NCBI GenBank assembly: GCA_937890005.1
Contig: CALBZA010000018.1
Span: forward strand, 1-64,000
From: an uncultured Verrucomicrobia subdivision 3 bacterium
GTDB taxonomy: Bacteria > Verrucomicrobiota > Verrucomicrobiia > Limisphaerales > DASXHY01
Length of the DNA: 64,000 nt
Direction: 5' to 3'
Of the stretch, positions 42,351 to 50,290 are shown in pieces. How positions within the stretch are numbered: the stretch's first letter is position 1; each line of letters opens with the position of its first letter. The notes beneath the pieces are model-generated. The model was not told where the DNA came from, searched no databases, and saw only the letters and a program-made list of their open reading frames with translations. The position numbers and the translations under genes were made by a program.

Positions 42351-42683
42351 TCAAACCGCGACGCGGTCGAAACTGGCTTTCAAATCACGCTTGCTGCGAA
42401 GACCGACGATCTGATCCGCCACCTGCCCCTTGTCGAACAGGAGCAACGTGGGAATGGCGCGAATGCCGTATTCGGAAGCAATCCCCTGCTGTTCGTCGAT
42501 GTTTACCTTGGCGATGCGCACCCGACCTTCATATTCGTCCGCCAGTTCATCGAGGATGGGCGAAATCATTTTGCACGGACCGCACCACTCAGCCCAGAAA
42601 TCGACCAGCACAGGCGTCGGTGACTGCAGCACTTCTTTTGCGAAATTCTCCTGGGTGAGCGTGAGAATGTTGGGGGATGCCAT
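42351..42683 (-). CDS. trxA: Thioredoxin
   Basis: The 110-residue protein has the full thioredoxin layout: LVDFWAEWCGPCKM with the WCGPC active site near residues 33-37, the buried Asp in VDFW, VNIDEQQGIASEYGIRAIPT with cis-Pro, and LLLFDKGQVADQIVG. It reduces protein disulfides in the cytoplasm. No signal peptide. It is probably monocistronic, separated from neighbours by 84 and 41 bases. Confidence 0.95.
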   Translation of the reverse strand: MASPNILTLTQENFAKEVLQSPTPVLVDFWAEWCGPCKMISPILDELADEYEGRVRIAKVNIDEQQGIASEYGIRAIPTLLLFDKGQVADQIVGLRSKRDLKASFDRVAV

Positions 42684-42724
42684 AGAAACAATCGAAACGT
42701 AAAAGGCTTTTCAGTCAGGTTCAG

Positions 42725-43162
42725 CTAGAGAAGGAAAGCGAGATATACAGTGGAACCGACCGCAATCAGCCCAACAACGCCCGCAGCGATCGCGAGCGCA
42801 TTATCCACAGGGTTCACAGTCCTGGCGGCTGGCACAGCGACGGGGCGCTGAACAGGAGCTCCCGCACGGGGTGCCTGGGCCATCGGAGCGGCCGCGGCGC
42901 GAGGCGCAGGAGCGGCGGCGGGTGCGGGCGCGGCATGCGGAGCAGCAGCGGGTGCGGGCGCAGGAGCAGCGGCCTGCATCGGAGCAATTCCACCAGCGCC
43001 AGTCGGACCTCCCGGAGGAAGCGTGGGCAACTTGATCGTCGGAGCCGCAGTCGGCTTCGGCGGCAAATTGATTCGGACAGTTTCCTTCTTGGGTTGGACC
43101 TTTCCAGTTTCCTTCTTCGGGGGAACGGCGCCTGTCGGAATATTCGGGATGTTGTCGGCCAT
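42725..43162 (-). CDS. Ala/Pro-rich tail-anchored protein, hypothetical
   Basis: The 145-residue protein has a Lys/Pro-containing N-terminus (PPKKETGKVQPKKETVRINL). A long low-complexity Ala-Pro stretch follows (about 62-110). One C-terminal transmembrane helix (NALAIAAGVVGLIAVGSTVY, about 120-140) ends at the terminus. It would be anchored in the inner membrane with the disordered part in the cytoplasm. This architecture is common in Verrucomicrobia but I know no function. Confidence 0.7.
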   Translation of the reverse strand: MADNIPNIPTGAVPPKKETGKVQPKKETVRINLPPKPTAAPTIKLPTLPPGGPTGAGGIAPMQAAAPAPAPAAAPHAAPAPAAAPAPRAAAAPMAQAPRAGAPVQRPVAVPAARTVNPVDNALAIAAGVVGLIAVGSTVYLAFLL

Positions 43163-43236
43163 AGCTTGGGCTCAAGATAAGTTCCGTCATTTGACTGTCA
43201 AACTCTTATTCCCAAATCCGTTCGCCCGATCGCATG

Positions 43237-43263
43237 AAAAAAGCGGCGGAGAAAATCCGCCGC
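43237..43263 (-). terminator. Rho-independent terminator of FlgM-like gene
   Basis: On the minus strand GCGGCGGA-TTTTC-TCCGCCGC is followed by TTTTTTC. It lies 19 bases after the stop at 43282 and isolates this gene from the next one downstream. Confidence 0.88.
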
Positions 43264-43281
43264 TCATCGATTCAATTTTTT

Positions 43282-43605
43282 TCAGTTCGTCTTCTCGGAT
43301 TGAAGGTTGTCTGCAATCACATTGGCGACTTTCCGCAGCGTCGCTTCGTTCGGGTAACCGGGTTGTTCAACCAGCGCCTTCGCGGCAGCAATCTTGTCAG
43401 CACGTGTCACAGGTAGTTTCTCCAGCTTTTCAAGCAACTGTGTGGATGCCGACAGATCAGCCGCATCGGACTCCGCCTTCACCGCGCTGTTCTTCTTCGC
43501 GGCCTCGGCGTTTGTGACGTGCTGTGTCTCCGGCAGATTCGCATTGGGTTCGACTCGCATATCGTGTGTGCGTTTTGCGTTATGGCTCTCGCCTGTTTGC
43601 GTCAT
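43282..43605 (-). CDS. FlgM-like small protein (candidate anti-sigma-28 factor)
   Basis: The 107-residue protein has a polar, probably disordered first half. Its helical C-terminus reads PVTRADKIAAAKALVEQPGY, then PNEATLRKVANVIADNL. This resembles the FlgM C-terminal pattern (R-x-D-K-[IV] ... Y ... I-A-x-x-[IL]), which wraps around FliA. The composition (few aromatics, acidic/Ala-rich) also fits FlgM. Against it: the gene is 31 kb from fliA and similarity is short. ATG 43560 is an alternative start. A strong terminator follows. Confidence 0.45.
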   Translation of the reverse strand: MTQTGESHNAKRTHDMRVEPNANLPETQHVTNAEAAKKNSAVKAESDAADLSASTQLLEKLEKLPVTRADKIAAAKALVEQPGYPNEATLRKVANVIADNLQSEKTN

Positions 43606-43705
43606 TCATCGGAGCAATTCCAGTCCACTTGATCTTTCACTGGCTCCAACGAATGCGGAGTTCACCCCAGGGAAATCCCCGGGATGCAGCCCTTCACTTC
43701 CCCAA

Positions 43706-45319
43706 TCAAATCGGCTTGTGATGCATCTGCGCGTGTGCCGCTGCGATGAAACCGCTGAAGAGTGGATGCGGCTGATGCGGCTTGCTGTGAAACTCGGGAT
43801 GAAACTGCGCCGCCAGGTAGAACGGATGGTTCGGCAGTTCGATGATTTCAACCAGCTTGCCGTCCGGAGTGAACCCTCCGAATCCAAAACCCGCCTTCTC
43901 GAAACGTTCGCGATACGCATTGTTGAACTCGTATCGATGCCGATGACGTTCCTTCACGACGAATGAACCGTAAAGTTTCTGCGCCTTGCTGCCCATCACA
44001 AGCTGGCACGCCTGCGCACCGAGCCGCATGGTTCCGCCCTTCTTTGTCACACGCGTCTGCTCGTCGAGCATCGCAATCACCGGATGCGGTGAGTTCGGAT
44101 CGAATTCACTCGAGTGCGCCTTGCTGAGCTTCAGGACGTTTCTCGCGAACTCGATCGTGGCGATCTGCATTCCCAGGCAGAGGCCGAGATACGGAATGTT
44201 GTTTTCGCGCGCGTACTGGGCGGCCTTGATCTTGCCTTCGATGCCGCGTTCGCCAAAGCCGCCGGGAACCAGGATTCCGCCCAATCCCTTCAGGTGTTTC
44301 TCGGCGCCGTCGCGTTCGATTTCCTCGGAATCGACGCGCTGAATTTCCACGCCGCAATCATTCGCAATGCCGCCGTGAATGATCGCTTCATAGACTGACT
44401 TGTAGGCATCCTGATGGCCGATGTATTTGCCCACCACACCGATCCGGACGCGATGCTGCGGAGCGATCAGTTTGCGGATGATCTCCTGCCAGTGCGCCAT
44501 CTGCGCGACGCCGGTGTCGAGATGCAGCAGCCGGCAGACGATGTCGTCCATTCGCTCGCGTTGAAGCATCAGCGGCACTTCGTAAATGCTGTGATCGACA
44601 TCCTTTTCTTCGATCACGGCCTCGAAGGGAACATTGCAGAACAGGGAAATCTTCTGGCGCACTTCCTTGTCGAGCGGCTGTTCGCAGCGGCAGACCAGGA
44701 TGTTTGGCGCGATACCGATTTCACGCAGCTTGGCAACGGACTGCTGGGTCGGCTTTGTCTTCAATTCACCGGCCGCCTTGATGAACGGCACGTAGGTGAC
44801 ATGAATGAAAATGACGTTGCCGACGCCTGCATTAAGAGCGAATTCGCGGATCGCTTCGAGGAACGGGAGTCCTTCAATGTCTCCCGTGGTGCCGCCAATC
44901 TCCGTAATGACAACATCCGCCTTCGCCGTCTCCGCGAGCTGGTGAATTCGATTCTGGATCTCGTCGGTGACGTGAGGAATCACCTGGACGGTTTTGCCGA
45001 GATACTTTCCTTCGCGTTCGTTGTTCAGAACCGTCTGGTAAACCTGGCCGCTGGTGAGGTTGTTGAGCCGCGTGAGCTTCACGTTCGTGAACCGCTCGTA
45101 GTGTCCGAGGTCGAGATCGGTTTCCGCGCCATCGTCGAGCACGTAAACCTCCCCGTGCTGGTAGGGGCTCATGGTGCCGGGATCGACGTTGAGGTAGGGA
45201 TCGAACTTTTGCAGGACGACTTTGAGGCCGCGGTTCTCAAGCAGCGTGCCGAGGGCGGCAGCCGTCAGGCCTTTGCCAAGAGAACTCACCACACCGCCGG
45301 TTACGAAAATGTATTTCAT
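43706..45319 (-). CDS. pyrG: CTP synthase
   Basis: The 537-residue enzyme begins MKYIFVTGGVVSSLGKGLTA, with the ammonia-ligase ATP loop. It contains the UTP-binding region (LDLGHYERFTN; EIGGTTGDIEGLPFLEAIR) and a class I glutamine amidotransferase domain with the nucleophile in LGLCLGMQ and the His-Glu pair in AQFHPEFHS. It converts UTP to CTP. The start at 45319 matches the universal N-terminus; an upstream in-frame start adds 13 unconserved residues. CTP is a co-substrate of KdsB, encoded next. Confidence 0.97.
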   Translation of the reverse strand: MKYIFVTGGVVSSLGKGLTAAALGTLLENRGLKVVLQKFDPYLNVDPGTMSPYQHGEVYVLDDGAETDLDLGHYERFTNVKLTRLNNLTSGQVYQTVLNNEREGKYLGKTVQVIPHVTDEIQNRIHQLAETAKADVVITEIGGTTGDIEGLPFLEAIREFALNAGVGNVIFIHVTYVPFIKAAGELKTKPTQQSVAKLREIGIAPNILVCRCEQPLDKEVRQKISLFCNVPFEAVIEEKDVDHSIYEVPLMLQRERMDDIVCRLLHLDTGVAQMAHWQEIIRKLIAPQHRVRIGVVGKYIGHQDAYKSVYEAIIHGGIANDCGVEIQRVDSEEIERDGAEKHLKGLGGILVPGGFGERGIEGKIKAAQYARENNIPYLGLCLGMQIATIEFARNVLKLSKAHSSEFDPNSPHPVIAMLDEQTRVTKKGGTMRLGAQACQLVMGSKAQKLYGSFVVKERHRHRYEFNNAYRERFEKAGFGFGGFTPDGKLVEIIELPNHPFYLAAQFHPEFHSKPHQPHPLFSGFIAAAHAQMHHKPI

Positions 45320-45393
45320 TTCAGTTTCTGCACCGCAACGAACGCTCAAAACCAACAACAGACGCTGCCCTCTTGGCGTTCATTGCGGTCGAT

Positions 45394-46131
45394 TCAAGAG
45401 TGCAGCAGCTTTTCCACGCGCGCGACGTCCTCGGGCGTGTCCACGCCCACGCTGTCGTACTTCACCCTCACGACCGCGATTCCGATTCCATTTTCCAGCG
45501 CCCGGAGCTGCTCCAGCTTTTCTGCCAATTCCAGCGGCGAAACCGGAAACTGAACCAGCCTCAGCAACGTTTCCCGCCGGTATCCATAAATCCCCAGGTG
45601 CTTCAAAAAAGGAAACGCCGCCAACTGTTCGCTCACCGGACGGTTGGCGGCTTCGCGCAGATACGGAATCGTGCGCCGGGAAAAATATAGTGCCCGGCCC
45701 GCGGCATTGACAACGACTTTTACGACATTGGGATTGTCATACTCGGCCGGGTCGTTGATCGCCGTCGCGGCAGTGGACATCGACTCCCCTTCCAGGGCTC
45801 CGGCAACCAGATCGATCACAGCCGGATCGATCAGCGGTTCGTCGCCCTGAATGTTCATCACGCCGTCGCAATCACAGCGTTGCGCAACTTCCGCAATCCG
45901 GTCCGACCCGCTGGGATGATCCGCCCGAGTCAGTTCCACACGGCAAAATTTCCGCGCCGCTTCGGCAATCCGTTCGTCATCCGTGGCCACAATCACCTCC
46001 GAGAGCGAGGCCGCTTTCCGGCATTGTTCAACAACACGCTGGATCAGCGGCTTCCCGGCGATCAATGCCAGCGGTTTTCCGGGAAATCGCGTCGAAGCGT
46101 AACGCGCGGGAATGATTCCAAGCAGTTTCAT
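45394..46131 (-). CDS. kdsB: 3-deoxy-manno-octulosonate cytidylyltransferase (CMP-Kdo synthetase)
   Basis: The 245-residue enzyme has the nucleotide-binding N-terminus GIIPARYASTRFPGKPLALI (residues 4-23), VIVATDDERI, NIQGDEPLIDPAVIDLVA and the Kdo-binding HLGIYGYRRETLLRL. It activates Kdo with CTP for LPS inner-core synthesis. The start at 46131 overlaps the upstream phosphatase gene by ATGA. Confidence 0.95.
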   Translation of the reverse strand: MKLLGIIPARYASTRFPGKPLALIAGKPLIQRVVEQCRKAASLSEVIVATDDERIAEAARKFCRVELTRADHPSGSDRIAEVAQRCDCDGVMNIQGDEPLIDPAVIDLVAGALEGESMSTAATAINDPAEYDNPNVVKVVVNAAGRALYFSRRTIPYLREAANRPVSEQLAAFPFLKHLGIYGYRRETLLRLVQFPVSPLELAEKLEQLRALENGIGIAVVRVKYDSVGVDTPEDVARVEKLLHS

Positions 46132-46670
46132 GATTTCAAAATCCAATCCGTCACGGCAGGCAAGCCGTCCACTACAACGGCACGCGCCAGCTTTTCCGGC
46201 GATTTCTTTTCCAACTCTGCGCCGTATCCGGTGCGGACGAGAAAACTTTTCTTCACACCGGCGTTCCAGCCGCATTCAAGATCAATAAGCTTGTCACCCA
46301 CGATGTAGCTCTCGCTGAGATCAAGTCCGAATTCATCCCGAGCATCGAAAAGGAACTGCGGCGATGGCTTGCGTCCGCGGCTCGGCGCATCGGGATGTTC
46401 CGGCGCGATGTAAACCTTTTCGAATCGAACGCCTTCCTTCGCGCATTCGGCTGCAATGTGTTCGCTGACCCGGCTGACGTCGTCCATGGTGAAATAACCA
46501 CGTCCCACACCGGATTGATTGGAAACGATGAAAAGCAGAAAACCGGCGTCCTGAAGGCGTTTCAGGGCACCGATCGCACCAGGGAAAATCTCCACCTCTT
46601 CAACCTTGTGGAGGTAATGCTTCTCCGCGATGAGGGTGCCATCGCGGTCGAGGAACACGGCACGTTTCAT
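46128..46670 (-). CDS. HAD-IIIA phosphatase, GmhB-like (heptose bisphosphatase)
   Basis: The 180-residue HAD enzyme has motif 1 FLDRDGTL, motif 2 VSNQSGVGRG, the conserved Lys in RGRKPSP and motif 4 YIVGDKLIDLECG, in the GmhB/HisB order. GmhB removes the 7-phosphate of heptose-1,7-bisphosphate in LPS core synthesis. The zinc-binding cysteine loop of GmhB is missing: the segment YIAPEHPDAPSRGRKPSP has no cysteine. Coupling to kdsB by ATGA supports an LPS role, but the substrate could be another sugar or histidinol phosphate. Confidence 0.8.
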   Translation of the reverse strand: MKRAVFLDRDGTLIAEKHYLHKVEEVEIFPGAIGALKRLQDAGFLLFIVSNQSGVGRGYFTMDDVSRVSEHIAAECAKEGVRFEKVYIAPEHPDAPSRGRKPSPQFLFDARDEFGLDLSESYIVGDKLIDLECGWNAGVKKSFLVRTGYGAELEKKSPEKLARAVVVDGLPAVTDWILKS

Positions 46671-46752
46671 TGACGTCGGATTCTTCAGGAAACGTCCGGG
46701 TCATGGAAAGGAAAAGTTGACCGCACAAGTGCGGGCTAATGCCAATGCGCCA

Positions 46753-49704
46753 TCACGCCGCCGCGGCATTTGTGGCGCTGCCATGACCGAGGACGAAGTA
46801 GAACGTGGCGCCCTTGTCCGGTTCCGCCTCGGCCCAGATGCGGCCGCCGTGTTTGCGGATGATGCGTTCCACCGTGGCGAGTCCAACTCCGGTGCCTTCG
46901 AATTCATCGGCGCGATGCAACCGCTGGAAGACGCCAAAGAGCTTGTCCGCATACTTCATGCTGAAGCCAACGCCGTTATCCCGAACGAAGAATACCTGCT
47001 CGCCATCGCGTTCCAGAACACCGACCTCAATCACCGCCACCTTGCGGGGACGCGAATACTTGACGGCATTGGAAAGCAGATTGACGAACACCTGCCGAAT
47101 CAGGCCCGGATCACCTTCGACCGACGGCAACGGATGAATCCGCCAGTCCACCTCGCGCGATTCCGTGTCGCGTTTGAGTTCCGCGACGACATCCGCCACC
47201 AGCATGTTCAGCGGTGTAACCTCGCGTTTGATCTCCTGCCGGCCAATGCGCGCGAGATTGAGAAGATCCTCCACAAGTTGATTCATGTTCTGGCTGCCCT
47301 TGCGGATATTCTCGAGGTAATAACGCGCCTCTTCCGGGATCACATCGGCGAAGTCGTCGAAAATGATCTTGGTGAAGGCATCGATGTGGCGCAACGGAGC
47401 GCGGAGGTCATGAGCGACAGAATAGGTGAACGCCTCAAGCTCATGATTCGCGGCCATCAATTCGCCCGTCCGTTCGCGCACCCGCTGCTCCAGTTCCGCG
47501 TTCATCCGCAGAATCTCCTGCTCGGCCTGCTTGCGGTCGGTGATGTCCGAATTGATCTCCAGGATGGCGATCGGATGATCTTCAGGATCGCGATGAAGCA
47601 CCCACTGGCTTTTCACGATGATCTGTTTGCCATCCTTTCGCTGGTGCATGAGTTCCCCTTCCCACTCTCCTTCCTTCATCAGGATCGCTTTGATCTCATC
47701 CAGCGGAATGCTGGAGGCGGTCTTCAGGATGCTGTGCGAATTGTGCCCGAGCATTTCCGTGCGGAGCCAGCCATACATCTTCTCCATGCCGGTGTTCCAG
47801 AGGATCACATTGTCATGAATGTCGCGGGCCATGACATTCGCCAGGTCGAGCATCTGGGCCTGCTCGCGAAGAACCCGGGCCTGGCTTTCAAGCGATTGCT
47901 GCGCATTCATCCGTTCCGTGATGTCCCGGAGAATGACGGTGAAAATCTGCTGGGAACCGATCTCGATGTGCGAGATCGAAGCTTCGATCGGGAACTCTTC
48001 ACCATCGGTGCGCACTCCCGCCAGCGGTCGCAGGTGTCCCATGGCGAACTCCTGAATGTGGCGCCGGTGCTCAGCCCGATACCGTGCCGGAATGAACCGA
48101 TCCAACGGCTGTCCAATCGCCTTCGCAGCACTGCAACGAAACATTCGTTCGGCCGCGGCGTTGAACAGCGTGACGTTCTGATTGGCATCAACGCTGATGA
48201 TCGCGTCCATCGCGGAACCGATGATCCCGGAAAGTCTGGCCCGGCTTTCCTGAAGTTCCCGCTCCGCCTGTTTGCGTTCGGTGATGTCGCGCGAGATGGA
48301 AGAAACACCCACGATTCGGCCGCTGAGATCGCGAACGGGTGAAACGGTCAGTGCGACGATGATTCGTTCGCCACTTTTGCGGACTCGGTCGATTTCGTAG
48401 CGGCGGGTTTCCCCACGCTTCACCTCGGCGAGAAGGCGTTGCTCGAAACCGGCGTCTTCCGGAGCCGCAACCACTTCGATCGATTTCCCGATCATCTCCT
48501 CAGCGGTATAGCCATACATGCGTTCCGCAGCCTTGTTCCAGCTGGTGACATTCCCCTCCATGTTTTTGCCGATGATGGCGTCGTCGGTCGATTCCACAAT
48601 CGCCGCGAGCCGGCGGCTGGCCGCCTCGGTTGCGCGTCGCTCGGTAATGTCCTGGGAAATGCCGGACATCCGAATTGCCTTCCCGGTTTCGTCGTAGAAC
48701 GCCCGGCCCCGCGCGAGCATTTCATGCTGGGAACCATCCGGCCAGCGCACACGAAATTCTGCGGTGAAAGGGGTTTTTCGTTCGATGGCTTCCCGCAACG
48801 CCTTCTCGACAGATTCGCGATCGTCCGGATGGATCAATTCCCGGAAATAATCATAGGTCTCCTTGAACTCCCCGACTCGCAATCCGAACAGGGCAACGTT
48901 TCGTTCATCCAGATTGATCTGGTCCGTCTGAATGTTCCAATCCCACGTGCCGGTGCGCGAAGCTTCCAGTGCCAGTCGCAAACGATTTTCACTTTCCTGA
49001 ATTGCAACCGTCTGCTGCTGGATGCGCGTGAGCATCTGGTTGAACGCATCGGTCAGAACGCCCAGTTCATCGCGACTCGTCTTGACCGCGCGCACCGAAT
49101 AATCGCCCCATTCGGAAACACGCCGGGCGGTGCCGGCAAGGGCGAGGATCGGATTGGTGACGTTTTTCTGCAGACGGTGGGAAAGGGCCAGTGCAACGAC
49201 GATCGAGCCCATGACAATCAGGGCGGACAAAACTGCGTAGAGTTTCAGGCGGGTGTAGAAGAATGAAAGATCGGCCTTCATGTAAAAGGTTCCAAATCTC
49301 GCATCGCCCTGCTTCACCGGCTCGAACAGAACAACGTGACCACGCCCGAATTGATACGGAATCGGGTCAGGAGATACCGGAAAGTCATTGGTCGAACCCT
49401 CGCCGGGATAATGCACGAAGAGCCGTCCGTTCGAATCGTAGAGAGCCGCGGAAAGGATCATCGGTTCGGTCTGCAGCGACATGAGAACCTCCTTTCCGTC
49501 CGTCGTGTTATTGAACGCGAGCGCTGCAGTGCTGTTGGCGGCGACGATCCGGGCAAGTGTGCTCAGATCACGAACGGTGTTCTGCCGGATCGTGGTCAGG
49601 TCGTAAATCATGAACGCCGCCACCGTGAGCACAACGACCGTGACGCTCGTGAGCAGAATCGCGAGCGTGATCTTTTTCCGGATGGGCATTTCGTCGAACT
49701 TCAT
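46753..49704 (-). CDS. Multi-PAS sensor histidine kinase with CHASE8-like sensor
   Basis: The 983-residue membrane kinase has a transmembrane helix (about 12-34), a periplasmic CHASE8-like domain (LARIVAANSTAALAFNNTTD near 47-66) and a second transmembrane helix (about 160-180). Next come a HAMP domain, four PAS/PAC units (about 240-360, 370-490, 495-610, 625-740), HisKA with the phospho-accepting histidine in SVAHDLRAPLRHID (His765), and HATPase (NLLSNAVKYSRPRK, RDNGVGF, GTGVGLATV). No receiver domain is fused, and no response regulator gene is adjacent. It overlaps the YfiR-like gene by ATGA. Confidence 0.92.
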   Translation of the reverse strand: MKFDEMPIRKKITLAILLTSVTVVVLTVAAFMIYDLTTIRQNTVRDLSTLARIVAANSTAALAFNNTTDGKEVLMSLQTEPMILSAALYDSNGRLFVHYPGEGSTNDFPVSPDPIPYQFGRGHVVLFEPVKQGDARFGTFYMKADLSFFYTRLKLYAVLSALIVMGSIVVALALSHRLQKNVTNPILALAGTARRVSEWGDYSVRAVKTSRDELGVLTDAFNQMLTRIQQQTVAIQESENRLRLALEASRTGTWDWNIQTDQINLDERNVALFGLRVGEFKETYDYFRELIHPDDRESVEKALREAIERKTPFTAEFRVRWPDGSQHEMLARGRAFYDETGKAIRMSGISQDITERRATEAASRRLAAIVESTDDAIIGKNMEGNVTSWNKAAERMYGYTAEEMIGKSIEVVAAPEDAGFEQRLLAEVKRGETRRYEIDRVRKSGERIIVALTVSPVRDLSGRIVGVSSISRDITERKQAERELQESRARLSGIIGSAMDAIISVDANQNVTLFNAAAERMFRCSAAKAIGQPLDRFIPARYRAEHRRHIQEFAMGHLRPLAGVRTDGEEFPIEASISHIEIGSQQIFTVILRDITERMNAQQSLESQARVLREQAQMLDLANVMARDIHDNVILWNTGMEKMYGWLRTEMLGHNSHSILKTASSIPLDEIKAILMKEGEWEGELMHQRKDGKQIIVKSQWVLHRDPEDHPIAILEINSDITDRKQAEQEILRMNAELEQRVRERTGELMAANHELEAFTYSVAHDLRAPLRHIDAFTKIIFDDFADVIPEEARYYLENIRKGSQNMNQLVEDLLNLARIGRQEIKREVTPLNMLVADVVAELKRDTESREVDWRIHPLPSVEGDPGLIRQVFVNLLSNAVKYSRPRKVAVIEVGVLERDGEQVFFVRDNGVGFSMKYADKLFGVFQRLHRADEFEGTGVGLATVERIIRKHGGRIWAEAEPDKGATFYFVLGHGSATNAAAA

Positions 49705-50270
49705 CGAGCCCTCCCGGATGAAACGATCTCAGACGCCCTCAACAGCTTGGAACTGATGGTGAGATTTGCGGCGGAAACGGCGTCGAGATTGATGCGGATG
49801 CGGAGTTTGTTTTGTTCCTGCACGAACCGGATCATGACGCCGCGACCGGCCGGCGTATCGACATCCGAGACCGTAAGGATCGGGCGGTTCTCCAGGACTT
49901 CAAGAATCCTCTCGGGCCGGCGGCTCTCCGTCGCAGCCAGATAGAGGATGTGGCAGTTCGTGGCATCCTCCGCGCGACGAAAATGCTCCAGTTCGATCCT
50001 GCGCCCGTTGACGAGTTCGCCTCGAACGGTGTTCTTCAAGGCATCGCCAAACGGATCATTCCCGAGGATTCCAATCACGATTGGCGAGTTGGTGGAAGTG
50101 AAAGCGTTTGTCGGCCATTGGGTGAATTGCGCGAAGTGAAACAGGAACACCGCCTTCAATTGATATTCCCGCGACACGGTCTGCTGTCCGAAACTCAGAA
50201 CGGTCTGCAATAACAATGCTGCCAGCCAGATGAAACACCCGAAGAGGCCGATCCCAGGCCAGCGGCTCAA
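49701..50270 (-). CDS. YfiR/DUF4154 family periplasmic protein
   Basis: The protein of about 190 residues has a signal/anchor segment (GLFGCFIWLAALLLQTVLSF) and then the YfiR signature: YQLKAVFLFHFAQFTQWP, PIVIGILGNDPFG, CHILYLAATESRR, LTVSDVDTPAGRGVMIRFVQ. YfiR proteins regulate partner membrane enzymes from the periplasm, and DUF4154 members are often paired with TonB receptors and CHASE8 kinases, as here. Start is uncertain: TTG 50270 (preceded by ACAGG) gives a normal signal peptide; GTG 50303 overlaps the receptor stop. Confidence 0.85.
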   Translation of the reverse strand: MSRWPGIGLFGCFIWLAALLLQTVLSFGQQTVSREYQLKAVFLFHFAQFTQWPTNAFTSTNSPIVIGILGNDPFGDALKNTVRGELVNGRRIELEHFRRAEDATNCHILYLAATESRRPERILEVLENRPILTVSDVDTPAGRGVMIRFVQEQNKLRIRINLDAVSAANLTISSKLLRASEIVSSGRAR

Positions 50271-50290
50271 CCTGTCATCAAATTGTCGTT

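Noticed and set aside
46630..48342. 570-codon plus-strand frame
   Set aside because: It is wholly antisense to gmhB/histidine kinase sequence with clear catalytic motifs; typical mirror frame of GC-rich coding DNA.
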